A DNA stretch of 36,726 nt, taken from contig JAOZVJ010000004.1 of the NCBI GenBank assembly GCA_029938215.1, forward strand, positions 1 to 36,726, read 5' to 3'. This DNA comes from Arcobacteraceae bacterium. GTDB taxonomy: Bacteria; Campylobacterota; Campylobacteria; Campylobacterales; Arcobacteraceae. Under the pieces are notes generated by a model that was not told the origin of the DNA, searched no databases, and worked only from the letters and a program-made list of their open reading frames with translations. Position numbers and translations under genes: made by a program. Positions 9,355 to 17,754 of this stretch are shown here, in pieces (the stretch's first letter is position 1; each line of letters opens with the position of its first letter).

Positions 9355-10724
9355 TAGACGATGTGAATTTGAAAAAAGAACAAAAATTCAACTTTACAGC
9401 TGTAAGTGATGAATGTATAAAATGTGGTAAATGCAAGTCTGTTTGCCCTATTTTTGAGATTAGTCACGATGAAACAACTAGCCCTAGGGGGTTTATTGAT
9501 CTGCTTGGTGCTTATAAAAGAGATGAGCTAGAACTAGACAAAACAACGAAAGATATTTTTGAAAGTTGTTTTTTGTGTACTTCTTGTACTGATGTTTGTC
9601 CAAATTCACTTCCTACTGATACCATAATAGAACAAATAAGATTTGATATAGCCAAAAAATTTGGAATTGCTTGGTATAAAAAAGCATTTTTTTGGCTTTT
9701 AAGAAATCGTAAGATTATGGATATTATGGCAAAAATGGGCTGGGTATTTCAAACTTGCGGATTAAAAATAAATCATAAAAATCAAAGTTCAAAATTTAGA
9801 ATAAATTTGCCAATTGAAATGATAAAAGATAGAACTTTGCCATTTGCAGATCGTAAGTCATTTTTAAATTCTTATCCTGAAAATATTATAAATAATAAAC
9901 AACAAGTATGCGTTCCCACTCAGGAGAGTGGGAACGAGGATAAAATTGCAGATAGTGAAAAATTATCAAAAGTTGCCATATTTATTGGATGCATTGGCAA
10001 TTATGCTTACACCAATATAGGGAAAAGCTTATTGTACATATTGGAACAACTAGAAATTGATGCTTTTATTCCTAAAAAACAACTTTGCTGTGGAGCACCT
10101 GCATATTTTACTGGGGACTTTAATACTGTAGATTATCTTATTAAGCAAAACATAGAATATTTTGAAACTTTTATAGACGATGTGGATGCTATTATTGTAC
10201 CAGAGGCTACTTGTAGTGCAATGATAAATACGGATTGGGAACATTTTTTACACGATCAACCAAATTGGCTTAAAAGAGCAAAAAAAATAGCACCTAAAGT
10301 AATAATGGCAACAAAATGGTTAAATGACAATACAAAATTAAATGAACTACTTAGCAATAAAAAATCCAAAAATCCAAATCTTAAACTTCCAACTATTACA
10401 TATCACGATCCTTGTCATGCAAAAAAAATGCAAGGAATATATAAAGAGCCAAGAAATCTCCTAGATAAAAATTATGAAATACATGAAATGAGTGATCCTG
10501 CTGCATGCTGCGGATTTGGAGGAGTTACTATGCAAAGTGAAAAATATCATCTCAGCAAAGCTGTTGGAAAAAACAAAGCAAAAATGATAAATGAAACAAA
10601 TGCGGATATTGTAAGTGCCGAATGTAGTGCTTGTAGAATGCAAATTACTGATAGTTTAGAAAGAACAAATTCTGACATAACATTTAAAAACCCAATAGAA
10701 TTAATTGCTGAAGCTTTAAAATAA
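9351..10724 (+). CDS. Fe-S oxidoreductase of the GlpC/GlcF (CCG) type, with an in-frame REP insertion
   Basis: Predicted electron-transfer subunit with two ferredoxin-like 4Fe-4S motifs: Cys22/25/28/32 and Cys73/76/79/83. Two C-terminal CCG domains follow (CCG at 246-248 and 386-388). This is the layout of glycolate oxidase subunit GlcF and anaerobic glycerol-3-phosphate dehydrogenase GlpC. No catalytic flavoprotein partner is adjacent, so the substrate is unknown. Residues 186-196 are encoded by a REP-like palindrome that keeps the frame. They fall in the linker (about 170-205) between the ferredoxin part and the first CCG domain, where extra residues may be tolerated. ATGA overlap with hemN and TAATG overlap with lgt suggest one operon. 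Confidence 0.9.
   Translation: MIDDVNLKKEQKFNFTAVSDECIKCGKCKSVCPIFEISHDETTSPRGFIDLLGAYKRDELELDKTTKDIFESCFLCTSCTDVCPNSLPTDTIIEQIRFDIAKKFGIAWYKKAFFWLLRNRKIMDIMAKMGWVFQTCGLKINHKNQSSKFRINLPIEMIKDRTLPFADRKSFLNSYPENIINNKQQVCVPTQESGNEDKIADSEKLSKVAIFIGCIGNYAYTNIGKSLLYILEQLEIDAFIPKKQLCCGAPAYFTGDFNTVDYLIKQNIEYFETFIDDVDAIIVPEATCSAMINTDWEHFLHDQPNWLKRAKKIAPKVIMATKWLNDNTKLNELLSNKKSKNPNLKLPTITYHDPCHAKKMQGIYKEPRNLLDKNYEIHEMSDPAACCGFGGVTMQSEKYHLSKAVGKNKAKMINETNADIVSAECSACRMQITDSLERTNSDITFKNPIELIAEALK
9906..9938 (+). repeat. REP-like palindrome, copy 1, inside the Fe-S gene
   Basis: Perfect 11-base inverted repeat CGTTCCCACTC (9911-9921) and GAGTGGGAACG (9926-9936) around an AGGA loop, with GTATG before and AG after. 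It matches the copy at 30730-30762 (opposite orientation) in 29 of 33 positions. One pair of differences is compensatory (9919 C with 9928 G; T with A in the other copy). This resembles GGGAACG-stem REP elements associated elsewhere with RAYT transposases. Confidence 0.85.
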
Positions 10725-11539
10725 TGACTTGGCAACATATTTATTCATCGTTTAATCCAATAGCTTTTCAAGCAGGAAGCATATCTGTTCACTGGTATGG
10801 AATAATGTATGCTTTAGCACTTTTGATCGCAATTTTTACAGCACATTGGATAATAAAAAAAGACAAGTTAAATATTTCCAAAGATACACTTGATAGCTAC
10901 ATTTGGTGGGTAGAAATTGGTGTAATATTAGGTGCTAGACTTGGTTATGTATTATTTTATGATACAAATACATATTATTATTTAACTCATCCTTGGCAAA
11001 TATTTAATCCATTTATAAATGGTGAATATGTTGGCATATCAGGTATGAGTTATCATGGTGCATTGGCTGGGTTTATTATAGCCTCTATTCTTTTTTGTAA
11101 AAAAAATAAAATATCTTTTTGGTTTATGGCAGATATTGCTGCACTATCTGTTCCTTTAGGTTATATCTTTGGAAGAATTGGAAATTTTATAAACCAAGAA
11201 CTTGTAGGAAGAATGACTGATATGCCGTGGGGTATTTTTGTAAATGGAGTTTTACGACACCCTTCAGCTTTATATGAAGCTTTTTTAGAAGGGTTTGTTA
11301 TCTTTATTATACTTTTTATAATAAGAAAGAAAAAACAATTTGATGGGCAACTAGCTCTTTTATATGTTATGCTTTATTCTATTATGAGAATAATTTCTGA
11401 AATTTTTAGACAACCAGATATTCAACTTGGATTTCTAGCAGGAACTTCTTGGCTTACTATGGGAATGCTGATATCAGGAATATTTGCTATATTTTGCACA
11501 ATACTTTATTTAAAATTATTAAAAATTAAAAAAAACTAA
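10724..11539 (+). CDS. lgt: phosphatidylglycerol-prolipoprotein diacylglyceryl transferase
   Basis: Inner-membrane enzyme that attaches diacylglycerol to the lipobox cysteine, the first step of lipoprotein maturation. The 271-residue polytopic protein shows the Lgt signature GRIGNFINQELVGR (150-163), MSYHGALAG with His111, Tyr26 in WYGIMYALA, and RHPSALYEA near the end. About seven membrane spans. Start codon overlaps the Fe-S gene stop as TAATG. Its 3' end overlaps the convergent zinc-ribbon gene by 4 bases. Confidence 0.96.
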   Translation: MTWQHIYSSFNPIAFQAGSISVHWYGIMYALALLIAIFTAHWIIKKDKLNISKDTLDSYIWWVEIGVILGARLGYVLFYDTNTYYYLTHPWQIFNPFINGEYVGISGMSYHGALAGFIIASILFCKKNKISFWFMADIAALSVPLGYIFGRIGNFINQELVGRMTDMPWGIFVNGVLRHPSALYEAFLEGFVIFIILFIIRKKKQFDGQLALLYVMLYSIMRIISEIFRQPDIQLGFLAGTSWLTMGMLISGIFAIFCTILYLKLLKIKKN

Positions 11540-11811
11540 TCTTCTTTTTTATATGGATCTTCTATGTATCCGTATTTTATAGCTTCTTCTTCAATTTTAT
11601 TTTTCAATAAATCTAATCTCCACTTATGCAAAGTGGCAAACTTTTCTATTTCTTCTTCTCTCTCTTTTTCACTACAAAAAATAAAAATTCTTTTTAAAAA
11701 CAATTTTGGTATTTGAATTGCAATTAATTGAAAATAATTATCTTTACAACTTCTTGAGCAAAAAGCTTTACTCATAGCAATTTTCTTTTTACAGAAAGGA
11801 CAATGTGACAT
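11536..11811 (-). CDS. small zinc-ribbon protein of unknown function
   Basis: 91-residue cytoplasmic protein with an N-terminal zinc-ribbon-like pair, CPFCKKK and FCSRSC (Cys4, Cys7, Cys18, Cys22). A short hydrophobic stretch (about 30-45) and a charged helical tail follow. The compact CxxC-x10-CxxxC spacing resembles small DUF2116-like zinc ribbons; I cannot assign a function. A good AAGGAA ribosome-binding site lies about 7 bases before the ATG. It lies after the 65-residue protein, the orphan regulator and polA on the same strand, with gaps of 8-70 bases. Confidence 0.72.
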   Translation of the reverse strand: MSHCPFCKKKIAMSKAFCSRSCKDNYFQLIAIQIPKLFLKRIFIFCSEKEREEEIEKFATLHKWRLDLLKNKIEEEAIKYGYIEDPYKKED

Positions 11812-11829
11812 TTATATATTCCTTAAAAT

Positions 11830-12027
11830 TTATATTTTATTTTCTCTACATATTAATTTATAATATTGAGCATCTGTAACATCATGAAGATACTTTGGAT
11901 CCGTTTCATGAATGGCAACAATTTCTACTTTCATACCATTTAAAAGCCAACCTTTACTATCGTCTTTAAGTTCTTCTCTTTCAAACATATTTAAAAGCTC
12001 TTCTTTTGACACTACTAAATCACTCAT
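11830..12027 (-). CDS. hypothetical protein, 65 residues
   Basis: Small acidic protein without signal peptide, membrane span or recognisable motif; it ends TDAQYYKLICRENKI. It sits 8 bases after the regulator gene and 18 bases before the zinc-ribbon gene, so it is probably part of the same transcript. Coding is supported by clean packing between genes and a normal amino-acid mix; no family recognised. Confidence 0.62.
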   Translation of the reverse strand: MSDLVVSKEELLNMFEREELKDDSKGWLLNGMKVEIVAIHETDPKYLHDVTDAQYYKLICRENKI

Positions 12028-12035
12028 ATTAAAAC

Positions 12036-12725
12036 TTAATTTATTATATATCCTCTTGATGAAGCATTTTTGAAAATGTCATAATAAGTTTTTACTCTAA
12101 TTTTACTTACAATATTTCTCATTGTAAAAATACTCATTTTTTTATCTTTCCAAACTGCTTTTTTAATAGCATCATAATCTACTACTTGACCACGATTTTC
12201 AATAACTAGTTTTAATAAACCAAATTCAAGCCTAGTTAAGGCAATAACTTTTCCATTTTTATCATAAACTCTATCCCTATAAGAATCATAACAAAAACCT
12301 TTTCCCAGCTTTATCTTATCGCTTCTTTTAGTTTGATTTAATGACATAAGAATAGATAATTTTAAATTTATTATATCAAATGGTTTTACTAAAATAGTAT
12401 AAACATTACTGTTTATTGCATCTAGTACATCCTTTTCATTGTCAGCGTTACTTTGATCAATCACCAAGATTTTTAATGGGGTTGCCTTAAACTTTTCTAA
12501 TTCAGTAAAAAATTTAGTAAAATTATCACTTTTAGTATCAACAATAACAATATCAAAAGTTGAAATATTGCAAGCCTCTAATGCCTTTTTATTTGAATCA
12601 ACTATTTCTACTTTTTTCAAATTAACAAAACACTTCCACATGCTATCAACAAAATCATTATCTTGCGAAACAACTAGCAAACTAGCATTTTCACATCTTC
12701 TTAACTTTTTAATAGTATTTTTCAT
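12036..12725 (-). CDS. orphan OmpR-type response regulator
   Basis: 229-residue regulator with an N-terminal receiver-like domain (about 14-125) and a C-terminal winged helix (about 138-229; LTRLEFGLLKLVIENRGQVV). The phosphoacceptor would be Asp63 (FDIVIVDTKSDN) and the conserved lysine is Lys114 (VKPF). The acidic pocket is reduced to Gln21-Asp22 and the usual Thr/Ser after strand 4 is not clear (LVIDQS), so phosphorylation may be weak or absent. No histidine kinase is adjacent; the nearest is the PAS kinase 2.9 kb away across polA. DNA target unknown. Confidence 0.85.
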   Translation of the reverse strand: MKNTIKKLRRCENASLLVVSQDNDFVDSMWKCFVNLKKVEIVDSNKKALEACNISTFDIVIVDTKSDNFTKFFTELEKFKATPLKILVIDQSNADNEKDVLDAINSNVYTILVKPFDIINLKLSILMSLNQTKRSDKIKLGKGFCYDSYRDRVYDKNGKVIALTRLEFGLLKLVIENRGQVVDYDAIKKAVWKDKKMSIFTMRNIVSKIRVKTYYDIFKNASSRGYIIN

Positions 12726-12761
12726 AATCTATCTTTCCATTAGGTTTTAATAACATTTTAT

Positions 12762-12797
12762 CAAAAAAAATTATTTTTGTAAAGGGCAAAAATAATT
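12762..12797 (-). terminator. intrinsic terminator after polA
   Basis: Perfect 11-base inverted repeat AATTATTTTTG (12769-12779) and CAAAAATAATT (12787-12797) with a 7-base loop, overlapping the polA stop. On the minus strand a run of about eight T follows. AT-rich but well-formed. Confidence 0.7.
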
Positions 12798-15513
12798 ATT
12801 TAAGATTTCCCCAATTTTTATCCGCAGAAATGCTTACTTTTAACGGCACTTTTAGAATTTTTATATTTTCCATAATATTTTTTAACTCTTGAATTATTTC
12901 ATCAATCTTATCTTCTTTTATTTCAAAAATTAGCTCATCATGTATTTGAAGAAGCATTTTAACATCTTCACTGTCCTTATATTTTTCATAAATTTTATTC
13001 ATTGATAATTTTATTAAATCTGCAGCGCTTCCTTGAAATACAGTATTAACAGCTTCTCTTAAATATGCCGATTTCATCATACCAGTCGCACTTCCAAAAT
13101 CAAAAAATCTTTTTCTGCCTAATAAAGTTACAACAAATTCATCATCAAGTGCCTTTTTTTCAATAGACTGCAAATAATTTTTAACTGTCGAAAATTTCTC
13201 AAAATAACTATCAATATAACTTTTTGCTTCTTTTGTTGGTATTCCTAGAGTTTCTCCTAATTTTCTGCTTCCCATCCCGTAAATTAATCCAAAATTTATA
13301 GTCTTTGCAATATGTCTTTTTTCTTTTAATAAATCATTATTGCATTTAATTTCATCTCCAAAAATAGCTATTGCTGTTTGATTGTGAATATCTTGATCAT
13401 TATTAAAAGCATTTGTTAAAGTTGGGTCACAACTAAAATGTGCCAAAAGCCTAAGTTCTATCTGTGAATAATCAATACCTACTAATTTATATCCATCTTT
13501 TGCAACAAAAGCTTCTCTTATTTGTCGCCCTGCTTCACTTCTTACTGGTATATTTTGAAGATTTGGATTTTTACTACTTAATCTTCCTGTTGCTGTTCCT
13601 GTTTGCAAAAATGAAGTATGAATTCTATTGTCAGAATTTTTTAATCCCAATTCAAGTAATGGCTCAATATAAGTAGAATGAAGCTTAAATGCTTCTCTAT
13701 ACTCAAGTAATTTTTCAACTACTTGATGCTTGTCTTTTAATTTTAATAAAACAGCTTCATTTGTACTATATCCTGTTTTAGTTTTTTTAGATGAAGGTAA
13801 TCCTAGGGTTACAAATAGTATTTCACCTAATTGTTTTGGAGAATTAATATTAAATTGAGTTCCGCACATCTCATAAATTTTTTTAGTCAAAATATCTAAA
13901 TTTATTTTACTTTTTTCTTTTAAATTTTTTAAAAATTCAACATCTACTTTAATGCCATTGTTTTCAATATAATTTAAAACAAAAACAAAAGGAAATTCTA
14001 CACTAAAAGCAATATCCAAAAGTTTTTCATTGTCACACTTAAATTCTTCTAAAAATTTATTATAAAGTTTAAAAGTCATCCATGCATCTTCTCCAGCATA
14101 TTCGCAAGCTTTTTGAATATCTACATTAGAAAAATTTTCACCTTTTTTAACAACATCTTTAAAAGCTATCATTTTATGATCAAAATATTTATCAGAAAGC
14201 TTATCAAGTCCTACTGGCTTATCGCTATTTAAAAGCCAAGCCAAAATCATAGTGTCAGCGTATAATTTTAACTCTATATCAAAATTATTTTTAATAATCT
14301 CATAATCATATTTAAAATTTTGCAATACTAGTTTTTTAGTATTTAAAATCTCGACTGCTTTTTTTGCATTTTTTTTATCTATTTGACTAATAACTCCTAA
14401 ATAAAAATGTCCTATTGGTACATAATAAGCCTTATTGTTATTAAAACAAAAAGAAAAGCCAACTATATCAGCTTTTTTCGCATCTAAACCTGTAGTCTCA
14501 GTATCAAATGCAACGATACTATCATTTGAAATATTATTAATTACCTCAAAAAGTTTTTTTTCATCATTTAGCAATATATATTTTGGAATTAAAAGCTTAT
14601 TAGTAGTCAAAGATTGCTGTTTATAATCTTTTGGCAATACTGTTTTATAGCTAGTACCCTCTTTATGCACTCTTTGTATAATTCTATCCAAATCATAACT
14701 TATTAAAGTATTTGCTATTTTTAATATTGGATTTTCTTGCGGAAGTTCTAACTCATCCAAAGAATGTAAAGCATGAGCATTATTATGCAATGTCACAAGT
14801 TCTTTACTAATAAATGCCAAATCTTTACTCTCCACTAATAATTTTTGCCATCGTGGTTTTTCTATATTTTCTATATTTTTATAAATTTCATCCAAAGTTC
14901 CAAATTGCTTTATCAAAGCTTCGGCAGTTTTAGCCCCTACTCCTTTAACTCCAGGAACATTATCTGCACTATCTCCTAAAAGTGACTGATAATCTGTGAA
15001 CTGACAAGGATAAACTCCATATTTTTCATAACACATATCAACTGTAATTTCTTGTTTTTTCATTGGATCAAACATCGATATACCATCATCAATCAATTGA
15101 TACAAATCTTTATCATGACTTACTACTCTGATATTAAGTCCTTGTTTTTTGCCTTCATATGCCAACGAAGCAATAATATCATCTGCTTCATAGCCTATTT
15201 TTTTAGCGCTAGCAAATCCCATTTTTTCTATAAAATCAATAGCTACAGGTAATTGTGCCAGCAAATCTTCTGGAACATCTGGGCGATGTGATTTATATTC
15301 TGAATACAATTTGTTTCTAAAAGTATCACCTTTACTATCAAGTGCAAAAACCAAATAGTCAGTATCGAAGTCTTTTCCAATATTTGCAATAAAATTCATA
15401 AAGCCCGTAAGCATACCAGTGGGGAAACCTGTCTTGGATTTTAACGGAGGAAGTGCATAATAACTTCTAAATAAAAATCCAAATGTATCAATAATAGTGA
15501 GTGTTTTTTTCAT
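12796..15513 (-). CDS. polA: DNA polymerase I
   Basis: 905-residue three-part polymerase for Okazaki-fragment processing and repair synthesis. The 5' nuclease domain (about 1-300) is recognisable by DADNVPG-type SADNVPGVKGVGAKTA. The 3'-5' proofreading domain (about 325-510) keeps its acidic set (FDTETTGLD, LQNFKYDYE, YAGEDAWMTF), so it is probably active. The polymerase domain has GRLSSKNPNLQNIPVR, motif A VGIDYSQIELRLLAHFS, motif B KTINFGLIYGMG and motif C LLQIHDELIFEI. Start ATG at 15513; a strong ribosome-binding site is not obvious. TATAAC on the minus strand just upstream could be its -10. Confidence 0.97.
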   Translation of the reverse strand: MKKTLTIIDTFGFLFRSYYALPPLKSKTGFPTGMLTGFMNFIANIGKDFDTDYLVFALDSKGDTFRNKLYSEYKSHRPDVPEDLLAQLPVAIDFIEKMGFASAKKIGYEADDIIASLAYEGKKQGLNIRVVSHDKDLYQLIDDGISMFDPMKKQEITVDMCYEKYGVYPCQFTDYQSLLGDSADNVPGVKGVGAKTAEALIKQFGTLDEIYKNIENIEKPRWQKLLVESKDLAFISKELVTLHNNAHALHSLDELELPQENPILKIANTLISYDLDRIIQRVHKEGTSYKTVLPKDYKQQSLTTNKLLIPKYILLNDEKKLFEVINNISNDSIVAFDTETTGLDAKKADIVGFSFCFNNNKAYYVPIGHFYLGVISQIDKKNAKKAVEILNTKKLVLQNFKYDYEIIKNNFDIELKLYADTMILAWLLNSDKPVGLDKLSDKYFDHKMIAFKDVVKKGENFSNVDIQKACEYAGEDAWMTFKLYNKFLEEFKCDNEKLLDIAFSVEFPFVFVLNYIENNGIKVDVEFLKNLKEKSKINLDILTKKIYEMCGTQFNINSPKQLGEILFVTLGLPSSKKTKTGYSTNEAVLLKLKDKHQVVEKLLEYREAFKLHSTYIEPLLELGLKNSDNRIHTSFLQTGTATGRLSSKNPNLQNIPVRSEAGRQIREAFVAKDGYKLVGIDYSQIELRLLAHFSCDPTLTNAFNNDQDIHNQTAIAIFGDEIKCNNDLLKEKRHIAKTINFGLIYGMGSRKLGETLGIPTKEAKSYIDSYFEKFSTVKNYLQSIEKKALDDEFVVTLLGRKRFFDFGSATGMMKSAYLREAVNTVFQGSAADLIKLSMNKIYEKYKDSEDVKMLLQIHDELIFEIKEDKIDEIIQELKNIMENIKILKVPLKVSISADKNWGNLK

Positions 15514-15588
15514 TTTGTTATGTTATAATAATTTTGCTTAAAAATTTAAAGTACAAAATAATATTTTAATCTTAGGAAAATTGAGTAT

Positions 15589-17025
15589 ATGACAAACGAA
15601 AAAGATATAAAAACAATACAAAAAGAAAGTAATGTATTAAAAGAAATAATAAATAATTCATGGAATGGTATTGGTATTATAAATTTAGAATTTTCTTTTC
15701 TTTATTCCAATATTGCATTTTCTCCGATTCTTGGATATTCTCGTGCAGAATTAAAAAAACTTAATTTTATAGATTTGATTACAGATGAATACAAAGAAGA
15801 TTTTAAACAAATAGTATCAAAAAACTTTGAAGACAAATATACAAACAATTTACAACTATCTTGTAAAAGAAAAGATGGGGCGTTGGTTTATCTTAATGTA
15901 ACAGTTAGTGTAATGGAAAGCAAAAGACATATCATCTTAGATGTAAATGATATAACTCAAACAATTTCAGAACAACAAATTATTCAAAAGTATTTAGTTC
16001 AAATTCAAGTAGATTTAGATAAAAATATTGTTATGGCAAGTGATGCGTATTGTAGGCTTAGCGGATATAAAGAATCAGAATTGATTGGTAAACCATACAC
16101 AGCAAAACAGAAAAATAAAGAATCTATTCAATGGGAAGAAATAAAAGATGACAATGAATTCTCTTGTGTAATTTTAGATAAAACTAAAGAAAAATCTAAT
16201 TTTTGGATTGAAAGTATTATTAAGCCAAAGCACAATAAATATGGCGATATTCTAGGATATACTATTGTTATGTTTGACATAACAAATGAAATGTCTTTAG
16301 AAAAAAATAAATTAATTTTACAAGAACAAATTACTGATCGCGAAGAAAAACTGAACATTATGACAGACACTATGAAGCTAATTGCTCATGAATGGAGACA
16401 ACCATTAAATGCAATATCATTGGAAATTCAAAATCTAATAGTGAGTCATCAATTGGGAGAAAAATTAACTGAAGAAAAAACAATGGATGAACTTTCTTCT
16501 GTAACAAAAAAAATAGAAGATTTATCAAAGATTATAAATAATTTTCAAAATATTATAGAAATTACAGAAAAAAAAGTTGAGACAAATACAAAATCTATTA
16601 TAAGCAAAGCATTAGACTATTCTACAATTGACGAGTCAGCAGTTGAATGCAAAAGAGAACAAACTAATTATTTTTTTACATATATGAATGATTTATCAAA
16701 ATCAATAAGTCATATTTTGGATAATGCAAAAGAATTCAATGACAAATCAGATGCTAAAGATAAAAAAATACTTGTAAATACTTATGCGAAAAAGAATAAT
16801 ATAATTTTTGAAATAAGTAACAATGGAGGGCATATTCCTTCAGATATAATTTCTAATATTTTTACACCATACTTTAGCACAAAAGATTTAAAAAACGGTG
16901 TTGGGCTAAGTCTTTATAAATGTAAAACGATTGTAGAGCTTCATCTAAAAGGAACAATTGAAGCTTTCAATTTACCTGATGATTTTGTAATGTTTAAAAT
17001 AACCCTTCCAAAGGATTCAGAATGA
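15589..17025 (+). CDS. PAS-PAS sensor histidine kinase, cytoplasmic
   Basis: 478-residue kinase without membrane spans. Two PAS domains (about 14-122 and 135-235) precede a coiled linker, a dimerisation/phosphoacceptor helix with His267 (IAHEWRQPLNAIS) and an ATPase domain. The ATPase domain has an N-box (ILDNAKEFND, about 376-385), NNGG (411-414) and NGVGLSL (436-442). The HEWRQPLN box is common among Campylobacterota kinases. Ribosome-binding AGGAAA lies about 10 bases before the ATG. Its stop overlaps kdsB by 4 bases. The natural partner may be the receiver-PAS-GGDEF protein two genes on, but this is only inference from proximity. Confidence 0.92.
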   Translation: MTNEKDIKTIQKESNVLKEIINNSWNGIGIINLEFSFLYSNIAFSPILGYSRAELKKLNFIDLITDEYKEDFKQIVSKNFEDKYTNNLQLSCKRKDGALVYLNVTVSVMESKRHIILDVNDITQTISEQQIIQKYLVQIQVDLDKNIVMASDAYCRLSGYKESELIGKPYTAKQKNKESIQWEEIKDDNEFSCVILDKTKEKSNFWIESIIKPKHNKYGDILGYTIVMFDITNEMSLEKNKLILQEQITDREEKLNIMTDTMKLIAHEWRQPLNAISLEIQNLIVSHQLGEKLTEEKTMDELSSVTKKIEDLSKIINNFQNIIEITEKKVETNTKSIISKALDYSTIDESAVECKREQTNYFFTYMNDLSKSISHILDNAKEFNDKSDAKDKKILVNTYAKKNNIIFEISNNGGHIPSDIISNIFTPYFSTKDLKNGVGLSLYKCKTIVELHLKGTIEAFNLPDDFVMFKITLPKDSE

Positions 17026-17735
17026 TAATAATACCAGCAAGATTAAACAGTAGTAGATTTGAAAATAAAATATTAGTTGATGTGCTTGGGCTTCCGATGG
17101 TTATAAGAACGGCATTACAAGTTAAAGATATTGATGATGTAGTAATTGCCACAGATTCATCAGAAGTAATAGAACTGGCAAAAAAATACAGTATTAAAGC
17201 GATATTAACCTCAAAAGACCATCAAAGCGGAACTGACAGGATAAATGAAGCTGTAAATATTTTAAAATTAGAAGATGATGAAATAGTCATAAATGTACAA
17301 GCTGATGAACCATTTATCGAACCAGAGGTTGTAAAAGCAGTTATTGATAAGATTAGATTACTCTCTTCGGACTTTAAAATGGTTAGTTGCTACAAAGAAA
17401 TAAATTCAGATTTAGCAGATGATCCAAATCATGTAAAAGTGGTATTAAACAATCATAATGAAGCAATTTATTTTTCAAGGAGTAAAGTTCCATATCACAG
17501 AGATCATTATGAAAATTCATTATATAATGGACATTTAGGAATTTATGGTTTTACAAAAAAAAGTTTAAATCAATTTTGTTTATTTGGGCAATCTTCTTTA
17601 GAAAATATTGAAAAACTAGAACAACTAAGAGCAATAGCACAAGGACATAAAATATCAATGGTAAAAGTAAAATCAAAAAGTTTTGGTATCGATACCCAAT
17701 CTGACTTAAAAAATGCAATTAAACTTTTTAAATAA
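17022..17735 (+). CDS. kdsB: 3-deoxy-manno-octulosonate cytidylyltransferase
   Basis: Activates KDO with CTP to CMP-KDO for the LPS inner core and lipid A pathway. The 237-residue protein opens IIIPARLNSSRFENKIL, the nucleotide-binding loop, and carries VNVQADEPFIEPE with the metal-binding aspartate. Later motifs YFSRSKVPYHRD and GHLGIYGF are also typical. Normal length. ATGA overlap couples it to the histidine kinase gene, an odd partner for an LPS enzyme. Confidence 0.95.
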   Translation: MIIIPARLNSSRFENKILVDVLGLPMVIRTALQVKDIDDVVIATDSSEVIELAKKYSIKAILTSKDHQSGTDRINEAVNILKLEDDEIVINVQADEPFIEPEVVKAVIDKIRLLSSDFKMVSCYKEINSDLADDPNHVKVVLNNHNEAIYFSRSKVPYHRDHYENSLYNGHLGIYGFTKKSLNQFCLFGQSSLENIEKLEQLRAIAQGHKISMVKVKSKSFGIDTQSDLKNAIKLFK

Positions 17736-17743
17736 CAAAAAGA

Positions 17744-17749
17744 TATAAT
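17744..17749 (+). promoter_or_regulatory. candidate -10 for the diguanylate cyclase gene, possibly leaderless
   Basis: Perfect TATAAT (AGATATAATCAT) only 5 bases before the ATG at 17755. If used, transcription would begin at or beside the start codon, giving a leaderless mRNA; no Shine-Dalgarno is visible. Confidence 0.4.
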
Positions 17750-17754
17750 CATAT

